Virus record (IMG/VR): IMGVR_UViG_3300022935_000005
Coordinates: 62,001 to 126,000 of that record
DNA: 64,000 nucleotides
From: a virus
Reading direction: 5' to 3' (one strand)
Below the pieces are notes generated by a model. The model made no database searches and was not told the origin of the DNA. It saw only the letters and a list, made by a program, of their open reading frames with translations. Positions 19,624 to 28,735 of this stretch are shown piece after piece. A program made the position numbers and the translations under genes. The first letter of the stretch is position 1, and every line of letters begins with the position of its first letter.

Positions 19624-21030
19624 ATGTCTAGTACACAAATTAGATTACAACAACTTACCGGTTCACTTGCTTCTATTAAGTCCGGAGTGACCGGTGTTTC
19701 TACACAGGGTGCAGCAGCAGCATTCAATGCTGATGACCTTGAGGGTATCCTGAAGTACTACGCTCAGGCTCTTACCAACCTTCACGGTGCCGCTGAGTTC
19801 GGTAACCAGACAATCGGTAAGATTGCTCACGCTACCAACGACATCGTTCTTGAGTCACAAGGTAGCAGCCAGAAGATCTACCTTGACTCAAACTACCAAG
19901 TTCACCTTGCTGCTGCAGGTAGTGCTTCTGATTCGATGAAGATTGATTCTGAGCAGGGTGGTGTTGATATTGACGCCCTCTTGGGTGTTAACATTACTGC
20001 TGATTCTGTAGACTCCGACGCTATCCGTCTCAACGCCACTGCTGGTGGTATTGATATAGATTCTGCTGGAACCTTCTCACTCGTTTCTGCTAACACAACT
20101 GGTGGTAGCTCATCCGTCATCGACGGTGGTGCTTGGCTTGACCTTGAAGCTGATTACTCTGGTGGTGGTCGCATTAACATTGCTGCTAAGCAGTCGGGTG
20201 CTAGTGTTCACCTTAGCGTTAACTCACAAACCCACGCTCAATTCGACGAGAGCTTCTCGACCTTCGCTGTGGTTCCTGTAAAGGTCACAGACTCCTCAGC
20301 TGCTGCTGAATCCGATCAGGGTGCTCTTAGAGTTTCTGGCGGTGCTGGTATCGCCGGTGACCTCCACGTTGGATCAAGCCTCGTTGTTACCGGTTCAGCT
20401 ATGGAGATGGTCAACAGCGCTGCACAACTTCAGTTCGCTGAGGACATCGCGAGAGTCAAGATTGACGGTACCACAATGATTGTAGAGTCTGATGCGGCTC
20501 TCTTCTTGACTGGTACTGGTGGTGCTTCTGTTGTATCTGACCACGCTTCTATGGGTGTTGAGCTCAAGGCTACGCAGGCTGGCTTGTACCTCACCGGTGC
20601 ATCTGGTCTTCATGTCGAGACTGACAGCGGTGCTCACGGTGGTTACAACGGTGCTCTTGCGTTTGCAGCAGGAACCGACGGTGCTACTTTCGAGAGCAAC
20701 TTCCCTGGCTCGTCGCTCCTCGGCGCTATCAACGCTCTTAACGTTAGCTTGACAGGCACTCAGCCTACTCTCATGGAGAACAAGCTCAGTGCTGACGTTT
20801 CTGAGAGCGCTGGTTCTTGGCCAGTTGTCGTTGCTTACGTTGAGGGTGATAACACCACTCTTAGCGGTTGGAACTCGCTCAAGAAGAACGAGCTTGACGT
20901 TTACGTCAACGGTCAACTTCTGCGTTCTGGTTCTAGCGACGACTATGTTCTTAACACAACTACTGGTCAGATTGACTTCAAGTTCGCGATTCTCGCGGAC
21001 GACTTGGTTGTTGCAATCGAGCGTAAGTAA
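19624..21030 (+). CDS. Abundant fibre-type virion protein, 468 aa
   Basis: The start ATG follows AAAGGAAAAACT. N-terminal residues 1-60 look helical, then come beta-repeat segments, and near residue 228 the motif SDQGALRVSGGAGIAGDL, a hallmark of phage tail-fibre/virion proteins. The last ~48 residues (ELDVYVNGQLLRSG, IDFKFAILADDLVVAIE) match the C-terminal module of the 538-aa fibre protein. Codon use is far more uniform than in neighbouring genes (GCT, GGT, CTT, AAC, GAG and AAG dominate), resembling the major capsid gene, which suggests high expression. It has its own structured leader and a strong terminator, so it is probably transcribed as a separate unit. Function as an abundant fibre or decoration protein is inferred. 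Confidence 0.65.
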   Translation: MSSTQIRLQQLTGSLASIKSGVTGVSTQGAAAAFNADDLEGILKYYAQALTNLHGAAEFGNQTIGKIAHATNDIVLESQGSSQKIYLDSNYQVHLAAAGSASDSMKIDSEQGGVDIDALLGVNITADSVDSDAIRLNATAGGIDIDSAGTFSLVSANTTGGSSSVIDGGAWLDLEADYSGGGRINIAAKQSGASVHLSVNSQTHAQFDESFSTFAVVPVKVTDSSAAAESDQGALRVSGGAGIAGDLHVGSSLVVTGSAMEMVNSAAQLQFAEDIARVKIDGTTMIVESDAALFLTGTGGASVVSDHASMGVELKATQAGLYLTGASGLHVETDSGAHGGYNGALAFAAGTDGATFESNFPGSSLLGAINALNVSLTGTQPTLMENKLSADVSESAGSWPVVVAYVEGDNTTLSGWNSLKKNELDVYVNGQLLRSGSSDDYVLNTTTGQIDFKFAILADDLVVAIERK

Positions 21031-21066
21031 TAGCTTACAGCTAGTTAGTTAAAAACTTCGGTTTTT

Positions 21067-21100
21067 CGGGTGGGAGCTTGTCTCCCACCCGTTTTTTTTT
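21067..21100 (+). terminator. Strong intrinsic terminator
   Basis: CGGGTGGGAG pairs perfectly with CTCCCACCCG across a 5-base loop, followed by nine T residues. This is a textbook Rho-independent terminator and closes the 468-aa virion gene unit. Confidence 0.93.
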
Positions 21101-21122
21101 GCTTTTTATACTGTTCTAAAAG

Positions 21123-21130
21123 ATAGTTAT
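21123..21130 (+). promoter_or_regulatory. Near-match to late-promoter motif (ATAGTTAT)
   Basis: ATAGTTAT differs from ATAnTTAA at the last base. It sits after the strong terminator and 36 bases before the start of the 172-aa gene, where a new promoter would be needed if the terminator is efficient. Inference from position. Confidence 0.35.
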
Positions 21131-21165
21131 AATTCAACGTGTAATCTATCTAGATGGAGTTATGT

Positions 21166-21684
21166 ATGGATTTTACAGATGTGATTGATGAAAAGTTGGC
21201 GACTTTAAGAGCTAGTCGGGAGACACTGGAAAAAAATGCTTCTGATTTTATGTTCCACGTACACCGAGTTAACGAGCAACTGTTAGGCGCTATAGAACAG
21301 ATTAATGACCTTGAAGACGATCCAGCGCTGATTAAAGCTGAGTTTGCGTCAGTGATGAAGCAGGTTGCTCCCGTCCTTGTGAGTTCTTGGAACACTGCTC
21401 ACGGTGATCTCGGCGCTCTTGATCAAGAAATAAAACGTTTCGAAGAAATGAGGTCTATGTATGTAGATTGGTCGTTACAAACAGCAGAGCCTGAACAAGA
21501 GAGCGACCTTCTTCCGCAATCTGATATCGTGCAATATGAACCTGATATCGTACAAGGTGTTCTTGACGGAACAATTCCTGAGCCAAGTAAAAACTCCGCG
21601 ATCCGGAGAAAGCCAGGAACACGTCCACCCCTAACCCTCAAGCAATATAGGCAAATACAGGGTGGTGAAGATTCTAGTGAGTAA
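21166..21684 (+). CDS. Coiled-coil hypothetical protein, 172 aa
   Basis: I choose the ATG at 21166 because GGAG lies seven bases upstream; an in-frame ATG at 21154 overlaps that ribosome site and would add four residues. Residues ~1-110 are strongly helical and heptad-like (DEKLATLRASRETLEKNAS, ALDQEIKRFEEM), and the C-terminal third is Pro-rich and basic (IRRKPGTRPPLTLKQYR). No known family is recognised. It is the first gene after the strong terminator and leads the long coupled tail operon, so it could be an assembly chaperone or a small structural spacer; that is inference. Confidence 0.6.
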   Translation: MDFTDVIDEKLATLRASRETLEKNASDFMFHVHRVNEQLLGAIEQINDLEDDPALIKAEFASVMKQVAPVLVSSWNTAHGDLGALDQEIKRFEEMRSMYVDWSLQTAEPEQESDLLPQSDIVQYEPDIVQGVLDGTIPEPSKNSAIRRKPGTRPPLTLKQYRQIQGGEDSSE

Positions 21685-21695
21685 TACTTAAGGGT

Positions 21696-22634
21696 ATGGC
21701 TGGAATACTAGACAAAAAGACAAGGTTTGTTGATACGTTCTTAACTGATCGTGGCAGGCAAGAGCTAGCGAAAGGTGAGCTTCGTTTTTCGTTTGCTACT
21801 TTCTCTGACTATGGCACGTTTTATGATACAGACATATCCAACCCCAGGGTTGCTAGCGAGGTAACTTCTAGAATTCAATTTGAAGCAGCAAACCGCCACC
21901 AAGACTTGGTGATACCTGAGTATGATGCGGACGGAGGAATGTTATATCCGACTGACGGATTTGACTTGGTCAATGGTCAATTATCTATATTAACTGGATC
22001 TGATACGCTTCTAAAGGGATCATCGCTAGTCGCTTCTGCGTCTGTTGCTATATCTGATTCGATGCAATCTTTTAGTGACATTCGCCCATTACGCTCTGAA
22101 GAAGCTATACAGAGAACAACTGGATTTGAGCTAAGTCTTGAATCTAACGTCTTTGAGGTAAATTCTACGTTTCCCTTGTCTCAAGCTGCACCAAAAGAAA
22201 TCTTGCTTGAGAACGCTGAAAGTCTGTGGCAGGATAAGAAACTGACTCATGTTAGAAACTTTCAATTCTTGCCACCTGTGAATAAAGTGTCTGGGAAGGT
22301 ACTTAAAGACTTTCCGAGACTACAGCAGCCAGCTCCGCTTTCTTATGAAGATCTTAGAATAGAGCTTGAAGGGCTTAGTAGCAATGAGTGGTCAGGTGTT
22401 GGTCCCCCTGCTGAAGTTGTTTTTGAAAACACAAGCCCTCAAAATAATTTAGTTTGCCAAGTATGGGAAATAACGAGTTCTAGCGTGGAAAAGCTTCGAA
22501 TGATAGATTTTGGTGAATTTGCCGATGCCGACCCATTCTCTCCTGGAAAACATGTTTTCTTCGTCGGCAAGCTGATGGATGATTCCACTGGCGATAAGAC
22601 TTTCTTAAACCTATTTACGGTGGTGTTTGATTAA
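21696..22634 (+). CDS. LTDxGR-family tail/virion protein, 312 aa
   Basis: The N-terminus MAGILDKKTRFVDTFLTDRG, followed by RQELAKGELRFSFATF, is the signature of a virion protein type common in large marine myophages, in which an LTDxGRxxLA motif precedes a beta-rich body. A second member lies at 30591-31298. The body is beta-rich and acidic with no catalytic motif. The ribosome site AAGGG lies just before the ATG, and an ATACTTAA sequence overlaps it, too close to be a promoter for this gene. Its stop overlaps the ATG of the next gene (TAATG). Location in the tail or baseplate is inferred from the neighbours. Confidence 0.6.
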   Translation: MAGILDKKTRFVDTFLTDRGRQELAKGELRFSFATFSDYGTFYDTDISNPRVASEVTSRIQFEAANRHQDLVIPEYDADGGMLYPTDGFDLVNGQLSILTGSDTLLKGSSLVASASVAISDSMQSFSDIRPLRSEEAIQRTTGFELSLESNVFEVNSTFPLSQAAPKEILLENAESLWQDKKLTHVRNFQFLPPVNKVSGKVLKDFPRLQQPAPLSYEDLRIELEGLSSNEWSGVGPPAEVVFENTSPQNNLVCQVWEITSSSVEKLRMIDFGEFADADPFSPGKHVFFVGKLMDDSTGDKTFLNLFTVVFD

Positions 22635-25171
22635 TGTTACTAAGAGCCCCAGTTCTAGAAGAGGATATTATCACTCTGCCTTCTCATCCTGCTGAGATCA
22701 GAAATATCATATTTCGTGAAGATTCTGATATCATTTTTTATCGTGTGACTGTAATGCTTGACGTAGACGCCGTCATACAGAATGATTCTTATAACCTTAA
22801 TGCATTTGTGTATAAGAAAAAGCCTGATGAGAATCTTGCTGAAAGAAAAGTTACTTCTCCACGCCGCTGGAAAAGAAAGACTAAAAGGTTAGAGAAAAAA
22901 GTTCGCCGCAATGCAAAAAAACGCCGTGAGCAAATCATAGCCAGAACCCGTGTTGATGTGTCAAAATACATCAGCAATGACCTCGCAAACGCAAAACTAG
23001 CAAGCTTGACCAGGCAACAGCTAAATAGCATTTCTGCTTTATCAACTGTGGTGAAACCACTAGATCCATTTACGCAAAACGTCAAGGCTTCTATCGTCAC
23101 ATCGACTCCTGGCATTAACCCATTTAAGAAGAAGGCTTCTAAGAGTGCTAAAAAAAGTAATTTAAGCACAACAGTGAATCAAACACCAAACGCTAAAGTA
23201 CCAAGCTCCCCCAAATTTTCAAAAAGCATTTTAAAGTCAAAAAAAGATCCTGCGTCTATAAATTCGTCGTCTTTAGTTTCTCTTAAGACTCTGTCTAAGC
23301 CGTTACAATCGCTAGCTTCAAGTTTTGTCTTTACACCACCAACAGCTCTTCAAGCTCTTCCTATTGTTCGTGTTTCTCCACGACAGAAAAAAGTAGATTT
23401 TGTTTTAAGGATCTCGAGAAATAGACTTGTAGATGCTTCATCATTCTTCTTGAAGCTTGAACTTGAGAATAAAAAAGGAATCAAAGTAGATGAAGCGTCA
23501 TGTGTTATTCCCCATGCAAGGATACTGAATACGTTTATTACTCCCAATGCTGCTCCTAAGCTTGAGGCCGAATATATCAAACCTGGCGCAATTTCTGTGA
23601 GAATCACCCCGCCCCGTGATAGGATGGCCAAAACCCTGAAAGTATTTCGACGACTTACTGCGCCTGTAGAGGGAGGTACTGATTCTGGATCTGCGTGGAG
23701 TATTGTTTATAATTCTTCTATAGAGGGTAGCGCTGAGGTAGCTTTTAAGGATGAGATAAGTACCTCCAGGCCAGTGCTCTATAGAGCTGTAGCATACGGA
23801 GAAAATTCTAAGCCTTCCGAGAAGTTCGCCTCTACAGTCGTTTTGCCTTTAAAACAGTTTGCAGTAAAGCAGACGGGAGCTTTGACAGCTGTTCCACGAA
23901 TGACGACCAGCGGCTCAAACACATTCGTCAAAGTCATGGTAAAAGATATACCAGATGACGTTGTTACAGTGATGTTGAGAAGGTACGATTTGACGACCGC
24001 ATCTGACGCTAAGAGAAAGGCATCAACCGGCTCCGGATTTGTATACGTCGGAAGTACACCAGATCTACAAACACTTGGTGTTGAACAGCTCGGTCCAAAT
24101 TCGTCTGTGTCTTTCACAGATTTGGCAACCAAAACAGGAAGAACCTACAGCTTCGTACCTGTAGGTGTAACCAAGGCAGGTCGTGAAATCGTGGGTTCTT
24201 CTGCAATTCTTGAGATCCCTATCTCTCCCTCAAGAGAAAAAGTCAGAATGTCTGTCACTGCTCCAAAGATAGTGTCCGCCGAACCGGCTTCTGCCGAGCT
24301 GTCATTCGAGCTGTCTGCCACATTCACTGAATTCGGCTTCTCTGAAGTCAGAAATACGCTGGAGTCAGGAGGTCAGAAATCGTTATTCGATAATAATTTG
24401 ATCCAAGATCGTGATAAGTTCGAGTCGTTAATAAGTTTCTTAGTCGAACGCCGAAATTCTAAGACAGGAGAGGAAGAGAGCTTTGGCGTAGTCCAAGCTG
24501 GTGAGTTTTTCGATAATCCTGAAAAAAGAGAAGAAAAAAATGTGAAGCCACCAGAGCCTGGAACAGAATACACGTACATTTTTACGGCTCTTATTGCCTC
24601 TGCCGAGTCTTTGTTTCCGACTCTGACAAGAAGTGATGTTGATATAAGGACGCTACAATCCTTTTCAAGGAAGGTTTCAAAGTTCCAGAACCCGCTATCG
24701 TTAAGTAGAGCTACACTACAGTCCACACAGCGGCAGCAGGACAAGACACGGCCTTCTCGTCTTGAACCGTCCGACCCAGTGGTCGCTGGTCGTACAGATG
24801 TCCAAGTGGTTCATGAAATAAGATTTCCGCTGTCTTCTAGAGACGACAATACACTTAGGATAGAAAACTACAAGAGCTTTAATCGTTTAGTCTGGAAAAC
24901 GTCTCAAGCAAACACGATCGACCATTTCAAGATATACGTTATCTCTTCCGGTGGTAGAGTATTAATAGATACTGTACATTGTGATGATTCAACTTCTGAG
25001 TTTTATTATAGACATTACAGCAAAGATTATGCCGTGAACTATAAATACGTAATACAACCAATAAACTTGGCCTATGAAGAGCTCTCTCCTATCTATAGTC
25101 GATCAATCAAAGCTTTTAGCGCCTTGAAGACCTTGTCATTGTCGAGCTTCACTAAGATTAAGAGGCTGTAA
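22634..25171 (+). CDS. Large tail-associated protein with FN3-like domains, 845 aa
   Basis: It is translationally coupled at both ends (TAATG overlaps). Residues ~70-110 form a very basic helical segment (RRWKRKTKRLEKKVRRNAKK). A Ser/Lys-rich linker follows. Fibronectin III-like beta-sandwich patterns appear around residues 310-400 (LKVFRRLTAPV, RPVLYRAVAYGEN) and 740-845 (YKSFNRLVWKTSQANTIDHF, YKYVIQPINLAYEE). FN3-like modules are common spacers or carbohydrate-contacting domains in phage tails. The basic stretch is unusual for a surface protein and might contact DNA, RNA or an acidic partner. The protein family itself is not recognised; a structural role is inferred from the operon. Confidence 0.55.
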   Translation: MLLRAPVLEEDIITLPSHPAEIRNIIFREDSDIIFYRVTVMLDVDAVIQNDSYNLNAFVYKKKPDENLAERKVTSPRRWKRKTKRLEKKVRRNAKKRREQIIARTRVDVSKYISNDLANAKLASLTRQQLNSISALSTVVKPLDPFTQNVKASIVTSTPGINPFKKKASKSAKKSNLSTTVNQTPNAKVPSSPKFSKSILKSKKDPASINSSSLVSLKTLSKPLQSLASSFVFTPPTALQALPIVRVSPRQKKVDFVLRISRNRLVDASSFFLKLELENKKGIKVDEASCVIPHARILNTFITPNAAPKLEAEYIKPGAISVRITPPRDRMAKTLKVFRRLTAPVEGGTDSGSAWSIVYNSSIEGSAEVAFKDEISTSRPVLYRAVAYGENSKPSEKFASTVVLPLKQFAVKQTGALTAVPRMTTSGSNTFVKVMVKDIPDDVVTVMLRRYDLTTASDAKRKASTGSGFVYVGSTPDLQTLGVEQLGPNSSVSFTDLATKTGRTYSFVPVGVTKAGREIVGSSAILEIPISPSREKVRMSVTAPKIVSAEPASAELSFELSATFTEFGFSEVRNTLESGGQKSLFDNNLIQDRDKFESLISFLVERRNSKTGEEESFGVVQAGEFFDNPEKREEKNVKPPEPGTEYTYIFTALIASAESLFPTLTRSDVDIRTLQSFSRKVSKFQNPLSLSRATLQSTQRQQDKTRPSRLEPSDPVVAGRTDVQVVHEIRFPLSSRDDNTLRIENYKSFNRLVWKTSQANTIDHFKIYVISSGGRVLIDTVHCDDSTSEFYYRHYSKDYAVNYKYVIQPINLAYEELSPIYSRSIKAFSALKTLSLSSFTKIKRL

Positions 25172-28100
25172 TGTCTGATTTATTAAAAGATCTAAAAACT
25201 AAAGACAATCCTGCGAAAGGCTCTACTGCTCCTGTGACCTTAGAAGAGCTGTTGCTGAATGAAAATCAGGTCATTCAAGACGTAGCAGAAGTGTCGACAG
25301 AACAAGACCAAGAAGAGACTGTCGCTAAGTCACGCCGTGAACGCCGAAAGAAGCTTAAGACAAATCGGGTTGTTGATAGAGCAAAGTCCAGTCAAAGTTC
25401 TAGAGTACAAGATAGAGCTAACTTAAGAAGACAAGAGAAGAATGTCTCTAATCTTCTAGACAGACAGAAGGCTTCATCACCAAAGAAAGAGGTTCAAAAG
25501 CTAGAGTTCGTGGGTTCACCGAGAGGACAAATGAAGAAAGCTTTTAACACCACAAACAAAAGTGATGTTAAGATAGTACGACCCGTACTTCTTGGTGCTT
25601 TTGATTTTGAGCCTATCCGCGATGGCTCTGGATGGACTCCTGCTGGTAATCTTCTACGCCTTAAGAGGGCAGTCAGACAACTAAAGGTAGACAAACAGGT
25701 AAGCATCTCTATTAACGATACTAGTTTTTCTGAAGTCCCGTTAGTCGCCGCGCTAGAAGAATATTCCAAGTCAAGCGAGTTGTTTAGATCAAACTTAAAT
25801 CCGTCAAATATCTCTCTATATGAAGAAGCGCTAACTGCCTTTGGACTGACAGTAGAAGACGGTGCAAGCTATACCGAAATCTTGTACACACTGATGATAG
25901 AGTATAATAGGGCTTTAAAGGCAGGATCGGCTCGTCTAGATGAAAGTTCAGACCGTGCTATAGAGCAAGGAACATCGCTTGTTTCTTCTAAGGATGAAAA
26001 AATAGAATCGTATGTTGCCGCGCTTAAGGGTTCTGACAGTCAGTGTTATGATTTATTCGTGGATGCCGATGATGATGATATAGAAATATCTCTTAAGTGC
26101 ATGCTTTCTTTGTTATCGAAAGAGGCACTTCTTTCATATAACACTCTGAAATACAACAGTGACGATGCTACAACAAACAATATAGAAGTCACGAGCTTGT
26201 GGGCGAGAAATCTTCTAATGACAAAAGAAGATAAAAACGCTATCAAGAAACCTTCTCGTGTTACAGCGAACGGAAACTTTACACGAAAGACTGCACACGG
26301 AATATGCTTTTCTGGTAAAGACCCGGAAACGAATAGAAAGACGTACAATTATCCTTTTGAACCGTCTCAAATAATAACAGCAGATGGTACGAAAACACTC
26401 ACGAGTTTTGATTTCGCTGAAAGAGCCTCCAATACTTCTGGAGTGGTTTATTATGGTGTTAATGAGAACGGCGAAATAGCAGAATATGAAACCCCATATG
26501 AAGCCACGTCTGATGGCTTGAGCCGTGTGAGTTCACAAATCACTTCGCTGTTCGACACTTCCAGTATAGGAACCGGCGATTCTTATGCCGTTAGTTTCTT
26601 GACTGGTATCCTTGGTTGGATGAGTCTGTCTGCGGCCGTTGCTCCTAATTTTACGAAGTTCATGGTAGGTCTCCAAGCAATGGTTGAAGCAGCCGAAAGT
26701 AAAGACATACTTGATGAATTCATGATGTACTTGGCGTTTCGTCAGGAGAAAATTCAAGACTACGACGGTGTAGGTGATCCGTTACCGGGTCCAGCAACAG
26801 TGTTGCGTCGTTCAAAAAGGCTAAGAAAAAAGCTTGCAAGCGCCGGTTCCGGAAGGAAAAAAACTACATTAACGTCAAACCCAAGAAAAGTGTCTGTTTC
26901 CCCTCCACCTGGAGAGTCTTCCGGTACCAAGACGTTTGTATCACCAGAAAAAAGATCACAGATAACAACCCAAGACAGAGTTTCTAGCTCCGACTCCGGT
27001 ACCCTAGAGTCAATCTACGATCTGACGTTTGAGGAAGTAGCAGCTAGACTTGCTAAAAAACTTTCAAGAAGATTTTCCTATAACAGTGTAAGGTTTTCTG
27101 TTGATCCATCGAAGACGTTATCCATAGACGAAGATATTGTAAAGTCTGCTCTGACAGATTTGACGAATGCTATATTTGAGTCAATGATGAACTATAGCCA
27201 GATTGTAACGCAGGGTATGTCTAAGATAGATGACGAAGACCCGAAAGTCTTTGTGGAGTCTAAATCAATACTCAATAGGTACAACGAAAGCGCCTTTAGC
27301 GTCTTTTTCATCTCGATATGTTGTAAGCTTGCTAAGCTGATTGTTGGTCCTCGTGCCTCAATCACCACCGGGTCTTCGATGTATGCAAGAATCAAAGCTC
27401 CCGGGGTGAGTAAGTCCTCGACTTCTTCTGGTGAAAGAACTAAAGTGAAAGTATCATCTTCTTACTCTACCGACTTGAGAGAATTAAGCGAGTTTTTGAG
27501 CTCTGACGAGCGTGATACATCTGACATAATAGACACATATCCGACGTTGGCTTCGATTATATCATCGCTAGCCGAAGAAGAAGAGTTTTTGCGTACGTTT
27601 GCATCATCTTTAGCTACATTCTTTTCAAATGTAAATAATAGTTTTGGTTCATTGAGAGATGCTCTTAGCGCAGAGATAGACGGAAAGAAGTTATCAGAAT
27701 ATCTCGGTTCAGTGACTCCTTCTTCTGACCTCACCAAGCTTATGAAAACGTATCCCTATTTTCTGAACGCTAGTGACATGATGTATAATAACGTCAAAGT
27801 GAAAAATAAGACCACAAGTAAAGATGGTTTTCGCTCTTTATTATCTATAGAGCAAAAGAAACAAAGAGTCTTATGTATTGGTATACCTGCGGGTCTGATA
27901 GAAAAGACCAGATACGAGCCAGCTGAAATAGAAGATGTTTCATCATCTGCTGCTCAAAATGTAGATGACAGTGTCTTCTCTATTCTGATAGAGAAAGTCG
28001 ACCTGACAGATCCTGATATTAAATACAAGGATAAGGAGTTTGAGTTTTCAAGAAACTTATTCTGTATAGGAGCTGATCCTTACCTGGCGTTCCTGAATGT

Positions 28101-28734
28101 AGATAACAATTTCTCGTGCGCGAAAATTTGGAGATATCATGCACAAAGAATGTACGGTGATGATATCGTGAAAAATCATTTAACTGACTTTGCTCTTAAA
28201 CAGTACGCAGAACTACAACTTGACGCTAATTTTTTTGAGAGTTCTTTTACAGCTGGAGAGAGAAGTCAGAGTAATAAAATAGACGTGCCAGCGCTGAGAT
28301 ATGTTGATACCACAACAGTCGAGTTTTTGTCTGCTTCAAATCTTGCTTTCGATCCACTTTCAAGAAGTGTGTCAGATATGGCCTTTTATTCCGAAGGCTC
28401 AATAGACATTGATAAGGTGAGAATGGAAGACCATTATGAATACTCTGCTTTCGAGTTTTTGAATTCTTACGGTGTAAGATTTATTCCAGAGTTCGAGCAA
28501 ACCAGACTTAACAAGGGTGTACTGTTTGAGAAAGTTATCTGCGTTCCTATTGATGACTCTACCTTCGAACTAGACTTAGACGACGATGTCGATGATGAGC
28601 AATCATCTCAAGAATCCGCTGCAATACAAGCAAGGCTGACATCACAAGATGAGGTTGGGATAGGTCTAGAGACGTCTCAAGGCGTTGATATGTATACTTA
28701 CAGAGTGTCACTAAAAGTAGGAAGAGAGGTGTAG
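25171..28734 (+). CDS. Large hypothetical tail/baseplate-region protein, 1187 aa
   Basis: No known family is recognised. The N-terminal ~100 residues are highly charged and basic (SRRERRKKLKTNRVVDRAKS), like the basic segment of the 845-aa neighbour. The remainder is mainly helical with a second basic patch near residue 550 (RRSKRLRKKLASAGSGRKKT) and an acidic C-terminus (LDLDDDVDDEQSSQES near 1131). No transmembrane helix or enzymatic motif is seen. It lies between two FN3-containing genes and is coupled upstream by TAATG, so a shared structure is likely. It may be a central connector on which FN3 proteins dock; this is inference. Confidence 0.5.
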   Translation: MSDLLKDLKTKDNPAKGSTAPVTLEELLLNENQVIQDVAEVSTEQDQEETVAKSRRERRKKLKTNRVVDRAKSSQSSRVQDRANLRRQEKNVSNLLDRQKASSPKKEVQKLEFVGSPRGQMKKAFNTTNKSDVKIVRPVLLGAFDFEPIRDGSGWTPAGNLLRLKRAVRQLKVDKQVSISINDTSFSEVPLVAALEEYSKSSELFRSNLNPSNISLYEEALTAFGLTVEDGASYTEILYTLMIEYNRALKAGSARLDESSDRAIEQGTSLVSSKDEKIESYVAALKGSDSQCYDLFVDADDDDIEISLKCMLSLLSKEALLSYNTLKYNSDDATTNNIEVTSLWARNLLMTKEDKNAIKKPSRVTANGNFTRKTAHGICFSGKDPETNRKTYNYPFEPSQIITADGTKTLTSFDFAERASNTSGVVYYGVNENGEIAEYETPYEATSDGLSRVSSQITSLFDTSSIGTGDSYAVSFLTGILGWMSLSAAVAPNFTKFMVGLQAMVEAAESKDILDEFMMYLAFRQEKIQDYDGVGDPLPGPATVLRRSKRLRKKLASAGSGRKKTTLTSNPRKVSVSPPPGESSGTKTFVSPEKRSQITTQDRVSSSDSGTLESIYDLTFEEVAARLAKKLSRRFSYNSVRFSVDPSKTLSIDEDIVKSALTDLTNAIFESMMNYSQIVTQGMSKIDDEDPKVFVESKSILNRYNESAFSVFFISICCKLAKLIVGPRASITTGSSMYARIKAPGVSKSSTSSGERTKVKVSSSYSTDLRELSEFLSSDERDTSDIIDTYPTLASIISSLAEEEEFLRTFASSLATFFSNVNNSFGSLRDALSAEIDGKKLSEYLGSVTPSSDLTKLMKTYPYFLNASDMMYNNVKVKNKTTSKDGFRSLLSIEQKKQRVLCIGIPAGLIEKTRYEPAEIEDVSSSAAQNVDDSVFSILIEKVDLTDPDIKYKDKEFEFSRNLFCIGADPYLAFLNVDNNFSCAKIWRYHAQRMYGDDIVKNHLTDFALKQYAELQLDANFFESSFTAGERSQSNKIDVPALRYVDTTTVEFLSASNLAFDPLSRSVSDMAFYSEGSIDIDKVRMEDHYEYSAFEFLNSYGVRFIPEFEQTRLNKGVLFEKVICVPIDDSTFELDLDDDVDDEQSSQESAAIQARLTSQDEVGIGLETSQGVDMYTYRVSLKVGREV

Positions 28735-28735
28735 T

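Noticed and set aside
20395-20916. 173-aa reverse-strand frame inside the 468-aa virion gene
   Set aside because: It lies fully inside a codon-biased + strand gene with a clear start, ribosome site and terminator; the reverse frame is a by-product of that codon bias.
21684-21691. ATACTTAA as promoter of the 312-aa LTDxGR gene
   Set aside because: It overlaps the ribosome site and ends five bases before the ATG, so a transcript started from it would lack the ribosome site; probably chance or coding.
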